Shown: piece after piece, positions 35,150 through 46,848 of the stretch
How the letters are laid out: every line of letters begins with the position of its first letter
Position numbering within the stretch: position 1 is the stretch's first letter
Origin: Metellina segmentata
Taxonomy: Eukaryota > Arthropoda > Arachnida > Araneae > Tetragnathidae
Assembly: GCA_947359465.1 (NCBI GenBank)
Contig: CANAIC010000151.1
Location: 1-64,000 of the forward strand
Length of the DNA stretch: 64,000 nt
Reading direction: 5' to 3'
The notes under the pieces: model-generated
What the model was told of the DNA's origin: nothing
The model's database searches: none
The model's input: only the letters and a program-made list of their open reading frames with translations
Translations under genes and position numbers: made by a program

Positions 35150-36500
35150 TAAAATGAGTAATGTATGTTAAATGTTATGTAAGTGTATGTTAAATCTGGT
35201 AACAACAGATTTAACATACACCAGCCTATTGAAAATGGATTCATTTTTTTTTTTAAATTTTATCTTGTAGACAATTTATTGTTTTGAGTTTAAAATATTT
35301 ATTGTTGATAGAATTAATTTATTGCTAATTGTTTTGATTTATTTCTTGTTGATAGAATTAATTTAAAATGTTGTCCTCGCATCTACCCCCCTTTAGTCTG
35401 GTAACAACAGATTTAACATACACAAGCCTATTGAAAATGAATTCATTTTTTTTTTAAATTTTATCTTGTATAGACAATTTATTGATTTGAGTTTAAAATA
35501 TTTCTTGTTGATAGAATTAATTTATTGCTAATTGTTTTGATTTATTTCTTGTTGATAGAATTATTTTAAAATGTTGTCCTCGCATCTACCCCCCCTTTAG
35601 TCTGGTAACAACAGATTTAACATACACCAGCCTATTGAAAATGAATTCATTTTTTTTTTAAATTTTATCTTGTATAGACAATTTATTGATTTGAGTTTAA
35701 AATATTTATTGTTGATAGAATTAATTTAAAATATTTATTTCTTGTTGATATAATTATTTTGATTTAAAATATTTATTTCTTGTTGATAGAATTAATTTAA
35801 AATGTTGTCCTCGCATCTACCCCCCCTTTAGTCTGGTAACAACAGATTTAACATACACAAGCCTATTGAAAATGAATTCATTTTTTTTTTAAATTTTATC
35901 TTGTATAGACAATTTATTGATTTGAGTTTAAAATATTTCTTGTTGATAGAATTAATTTATTGTTGATAGAATTAATTTAAAATATTTATTTCTTGTTGAT
36001 AGAATTATTTTAAAATGTTGTCCTCGCATCTACCCCCCCTTTAGTCTGGTAACAACAGATTTAACATACACAAGCCTATTGAAAATGAATTCATTTTTTT
36101 TTAAATTTTATCTTGTATAGACAATTTATTGATTTGAGTTTAAAATATTTCTTGTTGATAGAATTAATTTATTGTTGATAGAATTAATTTAAAATATTTA
36201 TTTCTTGTTGATAGAATTATTTTAAAATGTTGTCCTCGCATCTACCCCCCCTTTAGTCTGGTAACAACAGATTTAACATACACAAGCCTATTGAAAATGA
36301 ATTCATTTTTTTTTTAAATTTTATCTTGTATAGACAATTTATTGATTTGAGTTTAAAATATTTATTGTTGATAGAATTAATTTAAAATATTTATTTCTTG
36401 TTGATATAATTATTTTAAAATGTTGTCCTCGCATCTACCCCCCTTTAGTCTGGTAACAACAGATTTAACATACACCAGCCTATAGAAAATGTGTTCATTT
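35150..36500. repeat. Tandem array of 190-235-bp units (left arm; mirror about 51597-52947)
   Basis: Six copies of TTTAGTCTGGTAACAACAGA begin at 35392, 35596, 35827, 36040, 36252 and 36443, each followed by TTTAACATACACMAGCC, a poly(T) block, and TTGTTGATAGAATTA repeats, ending in GTCCTCGCATCTACCCCCC. Length differences come from varying numbers of the GTTGATAGAATTAAT sub-repeat. At the array start the motif occurs as an inverted pair (35167-35225). Confidence 0.9.
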
Positions 36501-36837
36501 TGTAGTAAAGTTCAGGGATTATTATTATGCTTTTTTATTTTATTTCAGGCAATTTATTGATTTGAGTTTAAAATATTTATTGTTTTGATTTAATTCTGCG
36601 TTAATAATTATTTCTTGAATTAATTAAAATCACGATCACATAATTTAAATCAAATTAATGCATTTAAAATAAATGACAAACGTAGAAATTCACTAAAAAA
36701 ATCGAAAATTCACTAAAAAAAATCGAAAATTCACTAAAAAAAAATTGAAAATGAATGAAAAAAATACAGTGGATTTATTAAAATAATTGGGATTTTTTTA
36801 GTAAATTTGCAAGATTATTTAAAAAATTTCTTCAGCT

Positions 36838-36893
36838 GGATTCGATCTGACGCTGCCGCGAAAACGCACTACGCCAAAAGTGCCACGCCCCCT
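36838..36893 (-). repeat. tRNA-like promoter remnant (left arm; mirror about 51205-51260)
   Basis: Minus strand: an A-box-like TGGCGTAGTGC and a B-box-like AGATCGAATCC lie about 20 bases apart, preceded by GGGGGCGTGGCAC. The spacing is too short for a working tRNA. A related TGGCGTAG / GGATCGAACCC pair is at 60883-60950. Confidence 0.45.
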
Positions 36894-36923
36894 TCGAAAT
36901 CGCTAAAATCGCATGTTTTAGGA

Positions 36924-37258
36924 GTCATTTTTGATGAAATTAGACCTTTTAACCAGTCTAAAACTAAAAACTAACACTTGTAAACGATAGATGGACTTGA
37001 AATTGATCTGAAACAACACTTTTATAAGGGTTTTATGCTCTAATTTATGCATAAACAATCATTTTCGAAAAAATTTTCGGAAACCGATTCTGAAAATTTT
37101 TTCGAAACCGATTCTGAAAAATGTTTTAGAAATAATTCCTTATACATAAATTAGAGCATAAAAGTGTTGTGTCAGATCAATTTCAAGTCCATCTATCGTT
37201 TACAAGTGTTAGTTTTTAGTTTTAGAATGGTTAAAAGGTCTAATTTCATCAAAATGAC
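36924..37258. repeat. Inverted repeat with arms of about 130 bp (left arm; mirror about 50840-51174)
   Basis: GATGAAATTAGACCTTTTAA at the left is matched by TTAAAAGGTCTAATTTCATC at the right, and the match continues through AAACGATAGATGGACTTGAA. The centre holds direct repeats of AAACCGATTCTGAAAA. It may be a fold-back MITE; no target duplication was identified. Confidence 0.8.
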
Positions 37259-37320
37259 GCTCCGAAATGTGTCATTTTACACCATTTTACGCCAATTGCA
37301 ATAGTAGGGAACATACGCAT

Positions 37321-37412
37321 CGGATTTCACCGCAGCGAGAGTATTTCTAGCTTGCCGTGCATGGACGGTTATGCACGGCAAGCTAGAAATACTCTTGCTG
37401 CGGTGAAATCCG
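37321..37412. other. Long near-perfect hairpin, 42-bp stem and 8-nt loop (left arm)
   Basis: The stem runs from CGGATTTCACCGCAGCGAGA through GTATTTCTAGCTTGCCGTGC-AT, loop GGACGGTT, and returns with ATGCACGGCAAGCTAGAAAT and so on. One position differs (GCGAGAG against CTCTTGC) and would be a G-U wobble in one transcript. The mirror is 50686-50777. Possible roles are a cruciform, a replication or cleavage signal, or a small-RNA precursor; the sequence alone does not choose. Confidence 0.9.
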
Positions 37413-37559
37413 CATGCAAATGATGGATTGCATGCGGTTTTATCGAAAATGATGTTGGTCTTTAAATCCCGAACGTATTTTAATTATGTATTCAATATTT
37501 AAAACAAATTATACACAGTATACAAAACCTAGACACTGGAACTTATTTTGAGACGTCAA

Positions 37560-38760
37560 CAGATTTAACGTGCATGCAAAACCTAGACACTGGAAATTAT
37601 TTTTTGTTACAACAGATTTAACGTGCGCAAGATTTTTAAAAACGCAAAATCCTGACAGCATGCAATTTTTTTTTCGAAAGAAAGATCTGAGGAAGCAAAC
37701 AATGTCTGATTTGTTTTATATTCGATTGGGTGAGAATATCTTAAAAGGTTTTAATGAAATCGTCAACGTACACGCAATTTGAGAAACCTGTCCAGGCTAC
37801 AACAGATTTAACGTGCGCCCAATTTTTAGAAACACAAAATCCTGACAGGATTTGAAAGCTATGATATCCTCAATGGATTTAACGTGCTTCCTGTTTATTT
37901 AAATTCAAACGCTCTGTCTTTTTTTTTTTACAAGATTTGCTTTTACTAATTCTTTTTGTCTTGGTTTCGAACTTTATTTGCCACGAGCGTCCCTTTTTCG
38001 CATGGGCTGTCACATGAGTCTATAGTCCCTTGTGAGGGGCATGTGATAGTTTTCTTACTATCTCTCCTTAATGGTGAGAGCTAAAGGGGAATTAACTCTA
38101 CTATGACTATTTAAAGTTCGAGGAGCAGATCTATGTTGGTTCGAAACAAATACGTTTATTTGTTATTCTGGATTAAATACAATAAATATATACATTTTAG
38201 TAACAATGATGATAAAAGTAATAAACGATACCCATGGATGCATCCGTTACCTAAAGGAAATAATGGGAGAGAAGACGTTAGTAACTAGAGTTTAAATTGT
38301 TAATAAAATCAGGGCTCGATGCCATGGCGGCAAAATCGGGGCCCTGGAGAAACGCTAGCTTTCTCGAGAGAGAGAAAGCCTCGCAAAGACGTTCTTTAGA
38401 ATACAAGAATGCCCTTTTTTGGACTGGAGGTTATCCCCTCCCAAACAGGTTGCTATTCCGCGCACTTAGCGCCAAGCGCATTACCAGGGCAAGTATGTAT
38501 TGCCCTCTTTGGGATTGAGTCTTACAATATACATATGCCATTGATAAATATGGAGTAATTTTTTTTAATGTTTTGGAAGTATAGCTTTTGTTCATTTTTT
38601 GGTGAAAATAAGATAATGGACTTCAAAACACCATTTTGAGAATTCCAGTGCTTAATGTCAAGAAACATCAGTTTCCCCCAACCTGTGTACTCTTAAAGAG
38701 AGGGGTGAATGTTCAGCTATCAACAGGAGACGCTCGCTCTTATCTCACCCAGTTTCACAC
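37560..38760. other. Arm segment without recognised gene (mirror about 49339-50538)
   Basis: It contains three to four copies of CAACAGATTTAACGTGC (37566, 37613, 37801, 37871), then a lower-copy, more complex segment (about 37970-38520) with no recognised protein. Its TGTGACAGCCCATG edge (minus strand) faintly resembles an LTR start, but no primer-binding site, tract or second LTR was found. The 70-, 73- and 102-codon frames have no support. Confidence 0.35.
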
Positions 38761-39084
38761 AAAGACCCGTGACCACCCCTCTACTCGAACCCTGTGGTAA
38801 ATTTTCTTACCTCCCCCTAGAGGAACGCGCGTTCTGAAAGAGCCCACGAATGAAGTTGTTTTCAAAATACGAGCCCATGCGAAAAGGTTAAATGCTGCAC
38901 GTCCAAAAAATGCAACAAGATTGGCGTGAGAGAAGCACAACAATTCAATTAACCACAAACAGGTGAATACAAATATTTTTTTTTTACCCAATGTGTATTT
39001 AAAAAAAAAATAATAATAATTAGCATCCTGGTGTAGCTTTGGGATTCTGAGGGTCCGTTTCACAGCAACACTCGCGCGTTAAAT

Positions 39085-39410
39085 CTGTTGTTGTAGGGCA
39101 GGATGTCAAGTTTCCCAAATCTCTGGTGCACGTTCAATCTGTTGTAGGGTCATGTTTCTCAAATCTCTGGTGCACGTTCAATCTGTTGTAGGGTCATGTT
39201 TCTCAAATCTCTGGTGCACGTTCAATCTGTTGTAGGGTCATGTTTCTCAAATCTCTGGTGCACGTTCAATCTGTTGTAGGGTCATGTTTCTCAAATCTCT
39301 GGTCCATGTTCAATCTGTTGTAGGGTCATGTTTCTCAAATCTCTGGTCCATGTTCAATCTGTTGTAGGGTCATGTTTCTCAAATCTCTGGTCGGTGCGTC
39401 TTTCTCGACA
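39085..39410. repeat. Tandem array of seven 43-45-bp units (left arm; mirror about 48689-49014)
   Basis: The unit core is GTGCACGTTCAATCTGTTGT followed by AGGGTCATGTTTCTCAAATC. One variant copy is followed by four copies with GTGCACG and two with GTCCATG; the right arm has the same order. There are no spacers, so this is a simple tandem repeat. Confidence 0.92.
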
Positions 39411-39454
39411 GCTTTAGCGTGCACCATTGTTTTTTTCTACCCGTGAGAAAAAGT

Positions 39455-39515
39455 CCAACCATATGAAATGGCGTTGTATTGAAAACGGAACCCTAAAAAG
39501 TTTTTTTACCTAATC
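39455..39515 (-). promoter_or_regulatory. Diverged copy of the 59.8-kb promoter module (left arm; mirror 48583-48640)
   Basis: In the right arm CTGATTAGGTAAAA then CCGTTTTCAATACAACGCC aligns with CTGATTGGTTAAAA then CCGTTTTCAATACCACGCC at 59765-59822. The TATA box of the latter is replaced here, so this copy may be inactive. Confidence 0.45.
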
Positions 39516-39859
39516 AGAAACTAGGTCAAGTCAATATTTTTTTTTTTGCTAAAATCACATCTGCTATGGCAAAAGTTGTGAAAGAACAATTCGGAAATGA
39601 CTGGGTGAGAAACATTCAATAGTTTCCAAAATAATGTATTATTTCCTTTAATATAACAAGATTTTAATTTTCAAACCTATGTATTTCTTGAATTAAAATT
39701 TATCGATTTAAAATGTTGTTCTCCCATCTGCCCCTTTAGTCTGGTAGCAACAGATTTAACATACACTAGCCTATAGAAAATGGATTCATCTTGTAGTAAA
39801 ATTCAGGGATTATTATTATTTAAGGCAATTTATTGATTAAAATATTTATTGTTTCCCTC

Positions 39860-40085
39860 TGAATGCCAAACCGCCCGAGACGGCTTTACATCCAGACGAC
39901 CGCTGTCCGCCCGAACCGGCCTTAAACTAATCAGCGTATCTTCCCCTCTACCGGTGAGGAAAGGGTCTCGAAGATCGACCTGTCAGCTTAAGCGATCATC
40001 AGGTGTCAGGGGTCCTTTTCTAACTACACATAATAGCTTCTTCACTCTGTCTGCGGATCGGATAAACTTTTGTGAGATATTTTGC
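39860..40085 (+). other. Unusual GC-richer insert in the arm (mirror about 48014-48239)
   Basis: A stretch with clearly higher GC than its surroundings, open for 80 codons (MFPSECQTARDGFTSRRP...). I recognise no domain. One base differs between arms here (GTCAGCTT against GTCACCTT). It could be a piece of a host gene or of a non-LTR element. Confidence 0.35.
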
Positions 40086-40189
40086 TTTTAAAATGCCTGG
40101 GTAACGAAACACTCGGAAATACGAGGGTGAGTAAAAAATAGATTTTTTACGAATAAAGCACTATTTTCATATATCGGACAGGGAATCCG

Positions 40190-41250
40190 AACTTAAGAAG
40201 GAAAGTGAAAATTTCAATTTCTTACAAAAAGTAGAACCATTACAAACATATTTGCGCAAAAATTTTTCCGAGCATTTTAAGCCGTACGCTCAGTTATCAG
40301 TTGACGAAGCACTCGTTAAATTTAAAGGACGTTTGGGCATTATACAATATATGCCCTTAAAACCCGCCAAACGAGGCATCAAAATTTGGATGCTGTGTAC
40401 ACCTTACTTAGGATACACACTGAAATGTACTGTGGGAAAAAAGACAACACCCCGGGATCAACAAATTGATTGGGATATGATGTTATGATGCATCTAGTAA
40501 AAGACATAACCCATAAAAGCCACACAATATACTTTGATTGCTTTTTCAGTAGCGTCATACTGATGAAAGATCTGCTAAAAATAGGAATATATTCTTGTGG
40601 AACTGTGATGGAAAACCGAAAAATTTGCCCAAAGAATTTAAAGTTATAGGTTCCTCATGAAATCAAATGTTTTCAGTGCATAAACTCTCCGAGCATTCTA
40701 TGTACAACTTGAGTAGACAAAAAAACAGATACATCTTTTATCTACAAATGTTAAAAATGAGAGTTGTTTGGTTACCAGAAGGAAAGGATCAGAAAAAAAA
40801 TTTAGTGCAGTCCCCCGTAGCTTTCGCGGATTATAATAAACATATGTGAGGAGTTGATTTGACTGACCAACAAAGAAAATATTTTTCAGTAGTTAGGAAA
40901 TCATCTAAATGGTGGTGGTATGTGTTTTTTCCTTTCTACTTGACACTGCCATTAGCAATGCCTACATTTTGCACAAAACAACCAACTCTCCACCGATAAA
41001 AGCGATCATTTCAACTCTATGATTTCAAGTTAGAACCGATTGACGAGCTGGCAAAAGAAATATTTCAGAATTTTTCACTACTCCTATTCACGCTCACAAG
41101 AAAAGAAAAATCGATGGACGCAGAAGGACTTGAGTCCTTTGTCGTAAGCTTGGACTTAAAAACTATAAGCGGACGTTCCATTGAAAGCTCCTTTGAGTGT
41201 CATACTTGCAAAATGTGCTTGTGTCAGAATTGTTTTAAAGATGATTAGGG
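40190..41250 (+). pseudogene. piggyBac-like transposase pseudogene (left arm)
   Basis: Blocks readable in order: KNFSEHFKPYAQLSVDEALV, KFKGRLGIIQYMPLKPAKRG (first catalytic Asp region), YLGYTLKCTVGKK, then KMRVVWLPEGKD, ADYNKHM, GVDLTDQQRKYFSVVRKSSK, WWWYVFFPFYLTLPLA and a C-terminal Cys-rich ECHTCKMCLCQNCFKDD. These are the piggyBac/PGBD core and zinc-finger tail. Several frameshifts and stops separate them. The right arm copy has the same lesions. Confidence 0.88.
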
Positions 41251-41254
41251 TTTT

Positions 41255-43490
41255 AATGCTGACGAAATTGCTCTATTCAAGAATATTCCAGAATTTCAGT
41301 AACTTTATTTTTTAAATCTCTCTCTCGATACTGTTAACAGATATACTTCAAATTCATCATAAGTAAAAAAGTGTTTATTTAGAGAAAATTTTATGTTTGA
41401 TCTTGATTTGCTGTGAAAGAAATTTTCTACAAAAAAATTATCATTAGTACTGGAGAAATATATATTTATGGTAATTATTGTGAGAATATAATGCAAGTAT
41501 ATATTCTGTAAAAACCCGAACTAATCCAGATTTTAAAATATTTCTTAAGGAAAACAGAATATAAATTAATTAGCTACAATTTTGTATTTATTATTGACAA
41601 ACAAATCTATTCAATATTAAGGTGATAGAAATGTTTTTATTTGATACTTTTCTACTTCAACCTGTGAATGTATGTTATAATAGATTTTTAAATGAATAAT
41701 TTAATATTTTTGACACGTTCCCGGAACCTTAGCTTAAGAGTACCCATCTCCTAAATTAGGCTGAGTTCTCGATACGTGACAAACCTTTACTTCTTCTAAA
41801 CACACGGTGAGCATACAAATCTTAAATACATGGTTTTGCTATGAATCCCATTTTTGAAGGTTTTCGATTTTTGTGGATGCATAAGGGGACAATGCATCTT
41901 AGAAATGCTATTCATTTGGATAAATCATATAATAGTTTCATGTGTTATTTGCTACATTACATCATCAATGGATGAAAAAAACATGAGCTTTGCATATTTT
42001 CTGTTTGCACGATAAATGTTCTGGGGCAAAATGTCTAAAATATTTTTCTTTCTTCATGCTTATAAGGTTTATATTTTGTTTACATATTGTTTTTTTTTAT
42101 TTGGTCATGCATGCAGCTCATTCTGTTCGTAACCTCATGCCATAAAATCCAAATAACCAACTCTAGATTACAGTTAAAGACAAATTGAAAATGAAAACTT
42201 TTGATCGATCAGATGTATCAAAAATAATTCTATAATTCTTGCTCTAAAAGCAAATATACCCTTAAAAAGAATTCGATAATTCATGCTATAATTTTAATAA
42301 TTATTTCTTGAATTAATTTAAATCATGAGAGATTTGAGAAACCTCAACAGATTGAACGTGCACCAGAGATTTGAGAAACATGACATCCTCAACAGATTGA
42401 ACGTGTACCAGAGATTAAAACACGTTAGTCTAAATCGTATTCTTCAAATGGAATTAAACATTTTTTTTTGTTGAGACATTTGGGCAATATCACTTTCATC
42501 TTTTGCCTTAATCACTACATCTTTTTTCCATGATATTTTGTCGTTGTTTATCATCAGAGAGCCAGTCAAAATCATAAAATGGTTTGATGGAGGGTGAAGA
42601 TTTAGTGGAAGCTTATGGGCCCTCTATCTCCCGGTGCTAAGGAAAAAAAAAATAACGGTACACAGGATATTTTTATTAGCAGAAATAAAAAAAAAATATA
42701 TGGAATAAATCGGCTTGGAAACTGGAGTGTCAGAGAGAAACTGCAAGAGAAAACATGGACGCAATAACATTGCACCGAAGAGACATGGCAACAACCACCG
42801 GTATTATTTACCGCAAGCTTCTTTCACAATGAAAATCATCTTTCTCGAGAAATTAAAAAAAAAGTTATTGTAGTAAAATAAATTATCTCAACATGTTTAA
42901 AAAAGATTAAAAAGTTAAACTTTATCCAATGAAAAACAAGAATAAATTCATTTAAAATTGAAGAAAAGTACACCCATTTTTGTCTCAAAAAAAAATCTAA
43001 TTGTTGTTCTCAGATCAGCCCCTTTTTATTAACAACACATAACGCTTTGAACAATACTTTTTATTAAAAAAAAATTACTTTATGTTCTTGCATTTACCTT
43101 TAGAATTCAAATCGTTCAACGAATAAAATTTCTGGTGGACAAATATTGCCATGTTAATTTAAAAGCATATAATTTGATTATTACTTTCAAAGAACACTGG
43201 TTCTGTGTTCACAATGTGTAAGATATGTTCCAAATACTTTGATGAATTTATTGATTTGACACCCTAACACAATTAATAAACCGTACACTTTTATTTAATT
43301 TCATAAGCAGATGACTAAATGGTAATAGTCTGTTGGATTTAGTTTTTTTTATAATTTGAGTAACAATTCAACAAAACTATGATACCTTTAAGTCAATTGG
43401 TGTGGTAATCTTTGTCTTTTAAATTCTCAATGCATTCAGTGAATTTCAACCTGTATCCATTTGTTTGATTTTATCTTGTAGCAAATTCAG
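41255..43490. other. Inner arm, mostly featureless (mirror about 44609-46844)
   Basis: AT-rich DNA. The only repeated structure is a two-copy CAACAGATTGAACGTG unit at about 42345-42415, linking it to the 45-bp array. No gene is supported. Confidence 0.4.
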
Positions 43491-43674
43491 GGATTAGGGT
43501 CAGGTGGGGTAAAACAGTTATAAAAAGAGGTGCTTTTTCATTTATACCTAATTTGCAAAAAATATATATTGGTTATTTTTGCAAAAAAATTGTATCAAAT
43601 ATGCAACTTAATATTCTTCTCTGCATTTTAGAAACAATTTTAGCAAAAAATAATACAAATTAGTAATTATAATG

Positions 43675-44424
43675 GACCCCTTGGACCCATAATTGTATAT
43701 ACCTTGGTGTCACGTTGGACAGAAACTTAACTTGGAGTAAACATATATCCACCCTTAGAGCCAAGTTCCTTGCGGCAAGAAGTATTGTTTATCCCCTAAT
43801 TGCAAGGAACTCTGAATTGTCCATAAAAATAAGTTGCTCATATACACTTCCATGCTCAGATCAGTAATCAGTTATGCTTGTCAGGTCTGGGGATATGCTG
43901 CTAAATCCCATATGAGTAAATTAGAGGCTCTTCAAAATTCCACCCTGAGAATCATCACTAATAGCCCATGGTTCTACAGAAATGCCAAAATCCGAGAACT
44001 CGGAATTCTTGAACTTAAACAGTTCTTTGGCAAAATCAGTAAAAAATTCTACAAATCACTCATCCATATTGATAACCCAGCAATAGCGCAGATCCCCAGA
44101 TATGACCATCGTCAAATATCCAATTCTAAAAGACCACGATCAATTCTAAACTATATTTCATGTCTAACGGTAACCGTGCATGGTAACCAGTCCATTACGT
44201 AACCCAATGCCAAACACCCGCCGCCTTGAGGTAAAATTCTTTTTTTCCGCAAGAAACGTTTTGAAACAACATCTTATCTTTCCGAAAATATTGCATTCCT
44301 TCCACGAAAACCTGTTCCTTCCCCTCACACCCGCTAAATGTTCGATGCTCTTTTCGAAGAGGCCGGCTTATTTTCCCCCACGGTATGGGGTAAAACAGGT
44401 AATTGACAACATGTTTTAAAACAG
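43675..44424. other. Unique spacer at the centre of the palindrome
   Basis: 750 bp with no counterpart on the other side. It carries a 3' fragment of a non-LTR retrotransposon, then about 260 bp of unassigned DNA ending TATGGGGTAAAACAGG. A sequence GGGTCAGGTGGGGTAAAACA lies inside each arm about 165 bp from the spacer, so a related GGGGTAAAACAG block occurs three times around the centre. Confidence 0.85.
43687..44163 (+). pseudogene. Non-LTR reverse transcriptase, 3' fragment (Jockey-like)
   Basis: Encodes YLGVTLDRNLTWSKHISTLR, then after a frameshift near 43820 the YTSMLRSVISYACQVWGYAA block, then KLEALQNSTLRIITNSPWFY and RELGILELKQFFGKIS. These are the conserved C-terminal thumb and post-RT blocks of Jockey/BS-type LINE ORF2. 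The palm with its FADD motif is missing, as in a 5'-truncated copy. Confidence 0.85.
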
Positions 44425-46848
44425 CATTATAATTACTAATTTGTATTATTTTTTGCTAAAATTGTTTCTAAAATGCAGAGAAGAATATTAAGTTGCATAT
44501 TTGATACAATTTTTTTGCAAAAATAACCAATATATATTTTTTGCAAATTAGGTATAAATGAAAAAGCACCTCTTTTTATAACTGTTTTACCCCACCTGAC
44601 CCTAATCCCTGAATTTGCTACAAGATAAAATCAAACAAATGGATACAGGTTGAAATTCACTGAATGCATTGAGAATTTAAAAGACAAAGATTACCACACC
44701 AATTGACTTAAAGGTATCATAGTTTTGTTGAATTGTTACTCAAATTATAAAAAAAACTAAATCCAACAGACTATTACCATTTAGTCATCTGCTTATGAAA
44801 TTAAATAAAAGTGTACGGTTTATTAATTGTGTTAGGGTGTCAAATCAATAAATTCATCAAAGTATTTGGAACATATCTTACACATTGTGAACACAGAACC
44901 AGTGTTCTTTGAAAGTAATAATCAAATTATATGCTTTTAAATTAACATGGCAATATTTGTCCACCAGAAATTTTATTCGTTGAACGATTTGAATTCTAAA
45001 GGTAAATGCAAGAACATAAAGTAATTTTTTTTTAATAAAAAGTATTGTTCAAAGCGTTATGTGTTGTTAATAAAAAGGGGCTGATCTGAGAACAACAATT
45101 AGATTTTTTTTTGAGACAAAAATGGGTGTACTTTTCTTCAATTTTAAATGAATTTATTCTTGTTTTTCATTGGATAAAGTTTAACTTTTTAATCTTTTTT
45201 AAACATGTTGAGATAATTTATTTTACTACAATAACTTTTTTTTTAATTTCTCGAGAAAGATGATTTTCATTGTGAAAGAAGCTTGCGGTAAATAATACCG
45301 GTGGTTGTTGCCATGTCTCTTCGGTGCAATGTTATTGCGTCCATGTTTTCTCTTGCAGTTTCTCTCTGACACTCCAGTTTCCAAGCCGATTTATTCCATA
45401 TATTTTTTTTTTATTTCTGCTAATAAAAATATCCTGTGTACCGTTATTTTTTTTTTCCTTAGCACCGGGAGATAGAGGGCCCATAAGCTTCCACTAAATC
45501 TTCACCCTCCATCAAACCATTTTATGATTTTGACTGGCTCTCTGATGATAAACAACGACAAAATATCATGGAAAAAAGATGTAGTGATTAAGGCAAAAGA
45601 TGAAAGTGATATTGCCCAAATGTCTCAACAAAAAAAAATGTTTAATTCCATTTGAAGAATACGATTTAGACTAACGTGTTTTAATCTCTGGTACACGTTC
45701 AATCTGTTGAGGATGTCATGTTTCTCAAATCTCTGGTGCACGTTCAATCTGTTGAGGTTTCTCAAATCTCTCATGATTTAAATTAATTCAAGAAATAATT
45801 ATTAAAATTATAGCATGAATTATCGAATTCTTTTTAAGGGTATATTTGCTTTTAGAGCAAGAATTATAGAATTATTTTTGATACATCTGATCGATCAAAA
45901 GTTTTCATTTTCAATTTGTCTTTAACTGTAATCTAGAGTTGGTTATTTGGATTTTATGGCATGAGGTTACGAACAGAATGAGCTGCATGCATGACCAAAT
46001 AAAAAAAAACAATATGTAAACAAAATATAAACCTTATAAGCATGAAGAAAGAAAAATATTTTAGACATTTTGCCCCAGAACATTTATCGTGCAAACAGAA
46101 AATATGCAAAGCTCATGTTTTTTTCATCCATTGATGATGTAATGTAGCAAATAACACATGAAACTATTATATGATTTATCCAAATGAATAGCATTTCTAA
46201 GATGCATTGTCCCCTTATGCATCCACAAAAATCGAAAACCTTCAAAAATGGGATTCATAGCAAAACCATGTATTTAAGATTTGTATGCTCACCGTGTGTT
46301 TAGAAGAAGTAAAGGTTTGTCACGTATCGAGAACTCAGCCTAATTTAGGAGATGGGTACTCTTAAGCTAAGGTTCCGGGAACGTGTCAAAAATATTAAAT
46401 TATTCATTTAAAAATCTATTATAACATACATTCACAGGTTGAAGTAGAAAAGTATCAAATAAAAACATTTCTATCACCTTAATATTGAATAGATTTGTTT
46501 GTCAATAATAAATACAAAATTGTAGCTAATTAATTTATATTCTGTTTTCCTTAAGAAATATTTTAAAATCTGGATTAGTTCGGGTTTTTACAGAATATAT
46601 ACTTGCATTATATTCTCACAATAATTACCATAAATATATATTTCTCCAGTACTAATGATAATTTTTTTGTAGAAAATTTCTTTCACAGCAAATCAAGATC
46701 AAACATAAAATTTGCTCTAAATAAACACTTTTTTACTTATGATGAATTTGAAGTATATCTGTTAACAGTATCGAGAGAGAGATTTAAAAAATAAAGTTAC
46801 TGAAATTCTGGAATATTCTTGAATAGAGCAATTTCGTCAGCATTAAAA

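Larger units (their letters stand above)
31045..35150. repeat. Two diverged direct copies of a 2.1-kb segment (left arm; mirror about 52946-57050)
   Basis: Copy A (about 31045-33245) and copy B (about 33246-35150) share in the same order: AAGATGGCAACACCCGAGTG, CCATACCAGAAGAT, CTCTTCCAGGAG, the AATCTGTTGTGGATTTCATG motif, GAGAACGTTGCATTCTTAAT, a truncated gene start, TCATCCTGAAAGCACACTCG and TTCCTTGAAATGTGTC. Offsets are 2070-2190 bp. All copies are present again in the right arm, giving four in total. Confidence 0.75.
30708..43674 (+). repeat. Left arm of a giant palindrome (about 12.97 kb)
   Basis: The whole segment is repeated in reverse complement at 44425-57386. Paired positions sum to 88094 at the outer edge and rise to 88099 near the centre, so only about 5 net bases of length difference accumulate over 13 kb. 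The outer edge is TACAGTCGGTCG on both arms; beyond it the flanks differ. The inner edge is AATTATAATG. Substitutions are rare (for example near 40003 and 41388). Contents: 49-58-bp and 45-bp tandem arrays, a 2.1-kb direct duplication, a roughly 200-bp tandem array, a long hairpin, a decayed piggyBac gene and truncated gene copies. Confidence 0.95.

Noticed and set aside
36838..36893. Functional tRNA gene in the palindrome arm
   Set aside because: A and B boxes are too close and no cloverleaf can be drawn.
37970..38150. Segment with TGTGACA edge as an LTR
   Set aside because: No second LTR, primer-binding site, polypurine tract or retroviral-type gene in the arm.
39085..39410. Regular 45-bp repeats as a possible CRISPR array
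   Set aside because: Units are adjacent without unique spacers, and the DNA is eukaryotic.
44050..44050. Palindrome as a pure missed-adapter sequencing artefact
   Set aside because: Such artefacts have essentially no unique spacer and perfectly equal arms; here there is a 750-bp unique centre and arm differences. Misassembly of another kind is still possible and is listed as a check.
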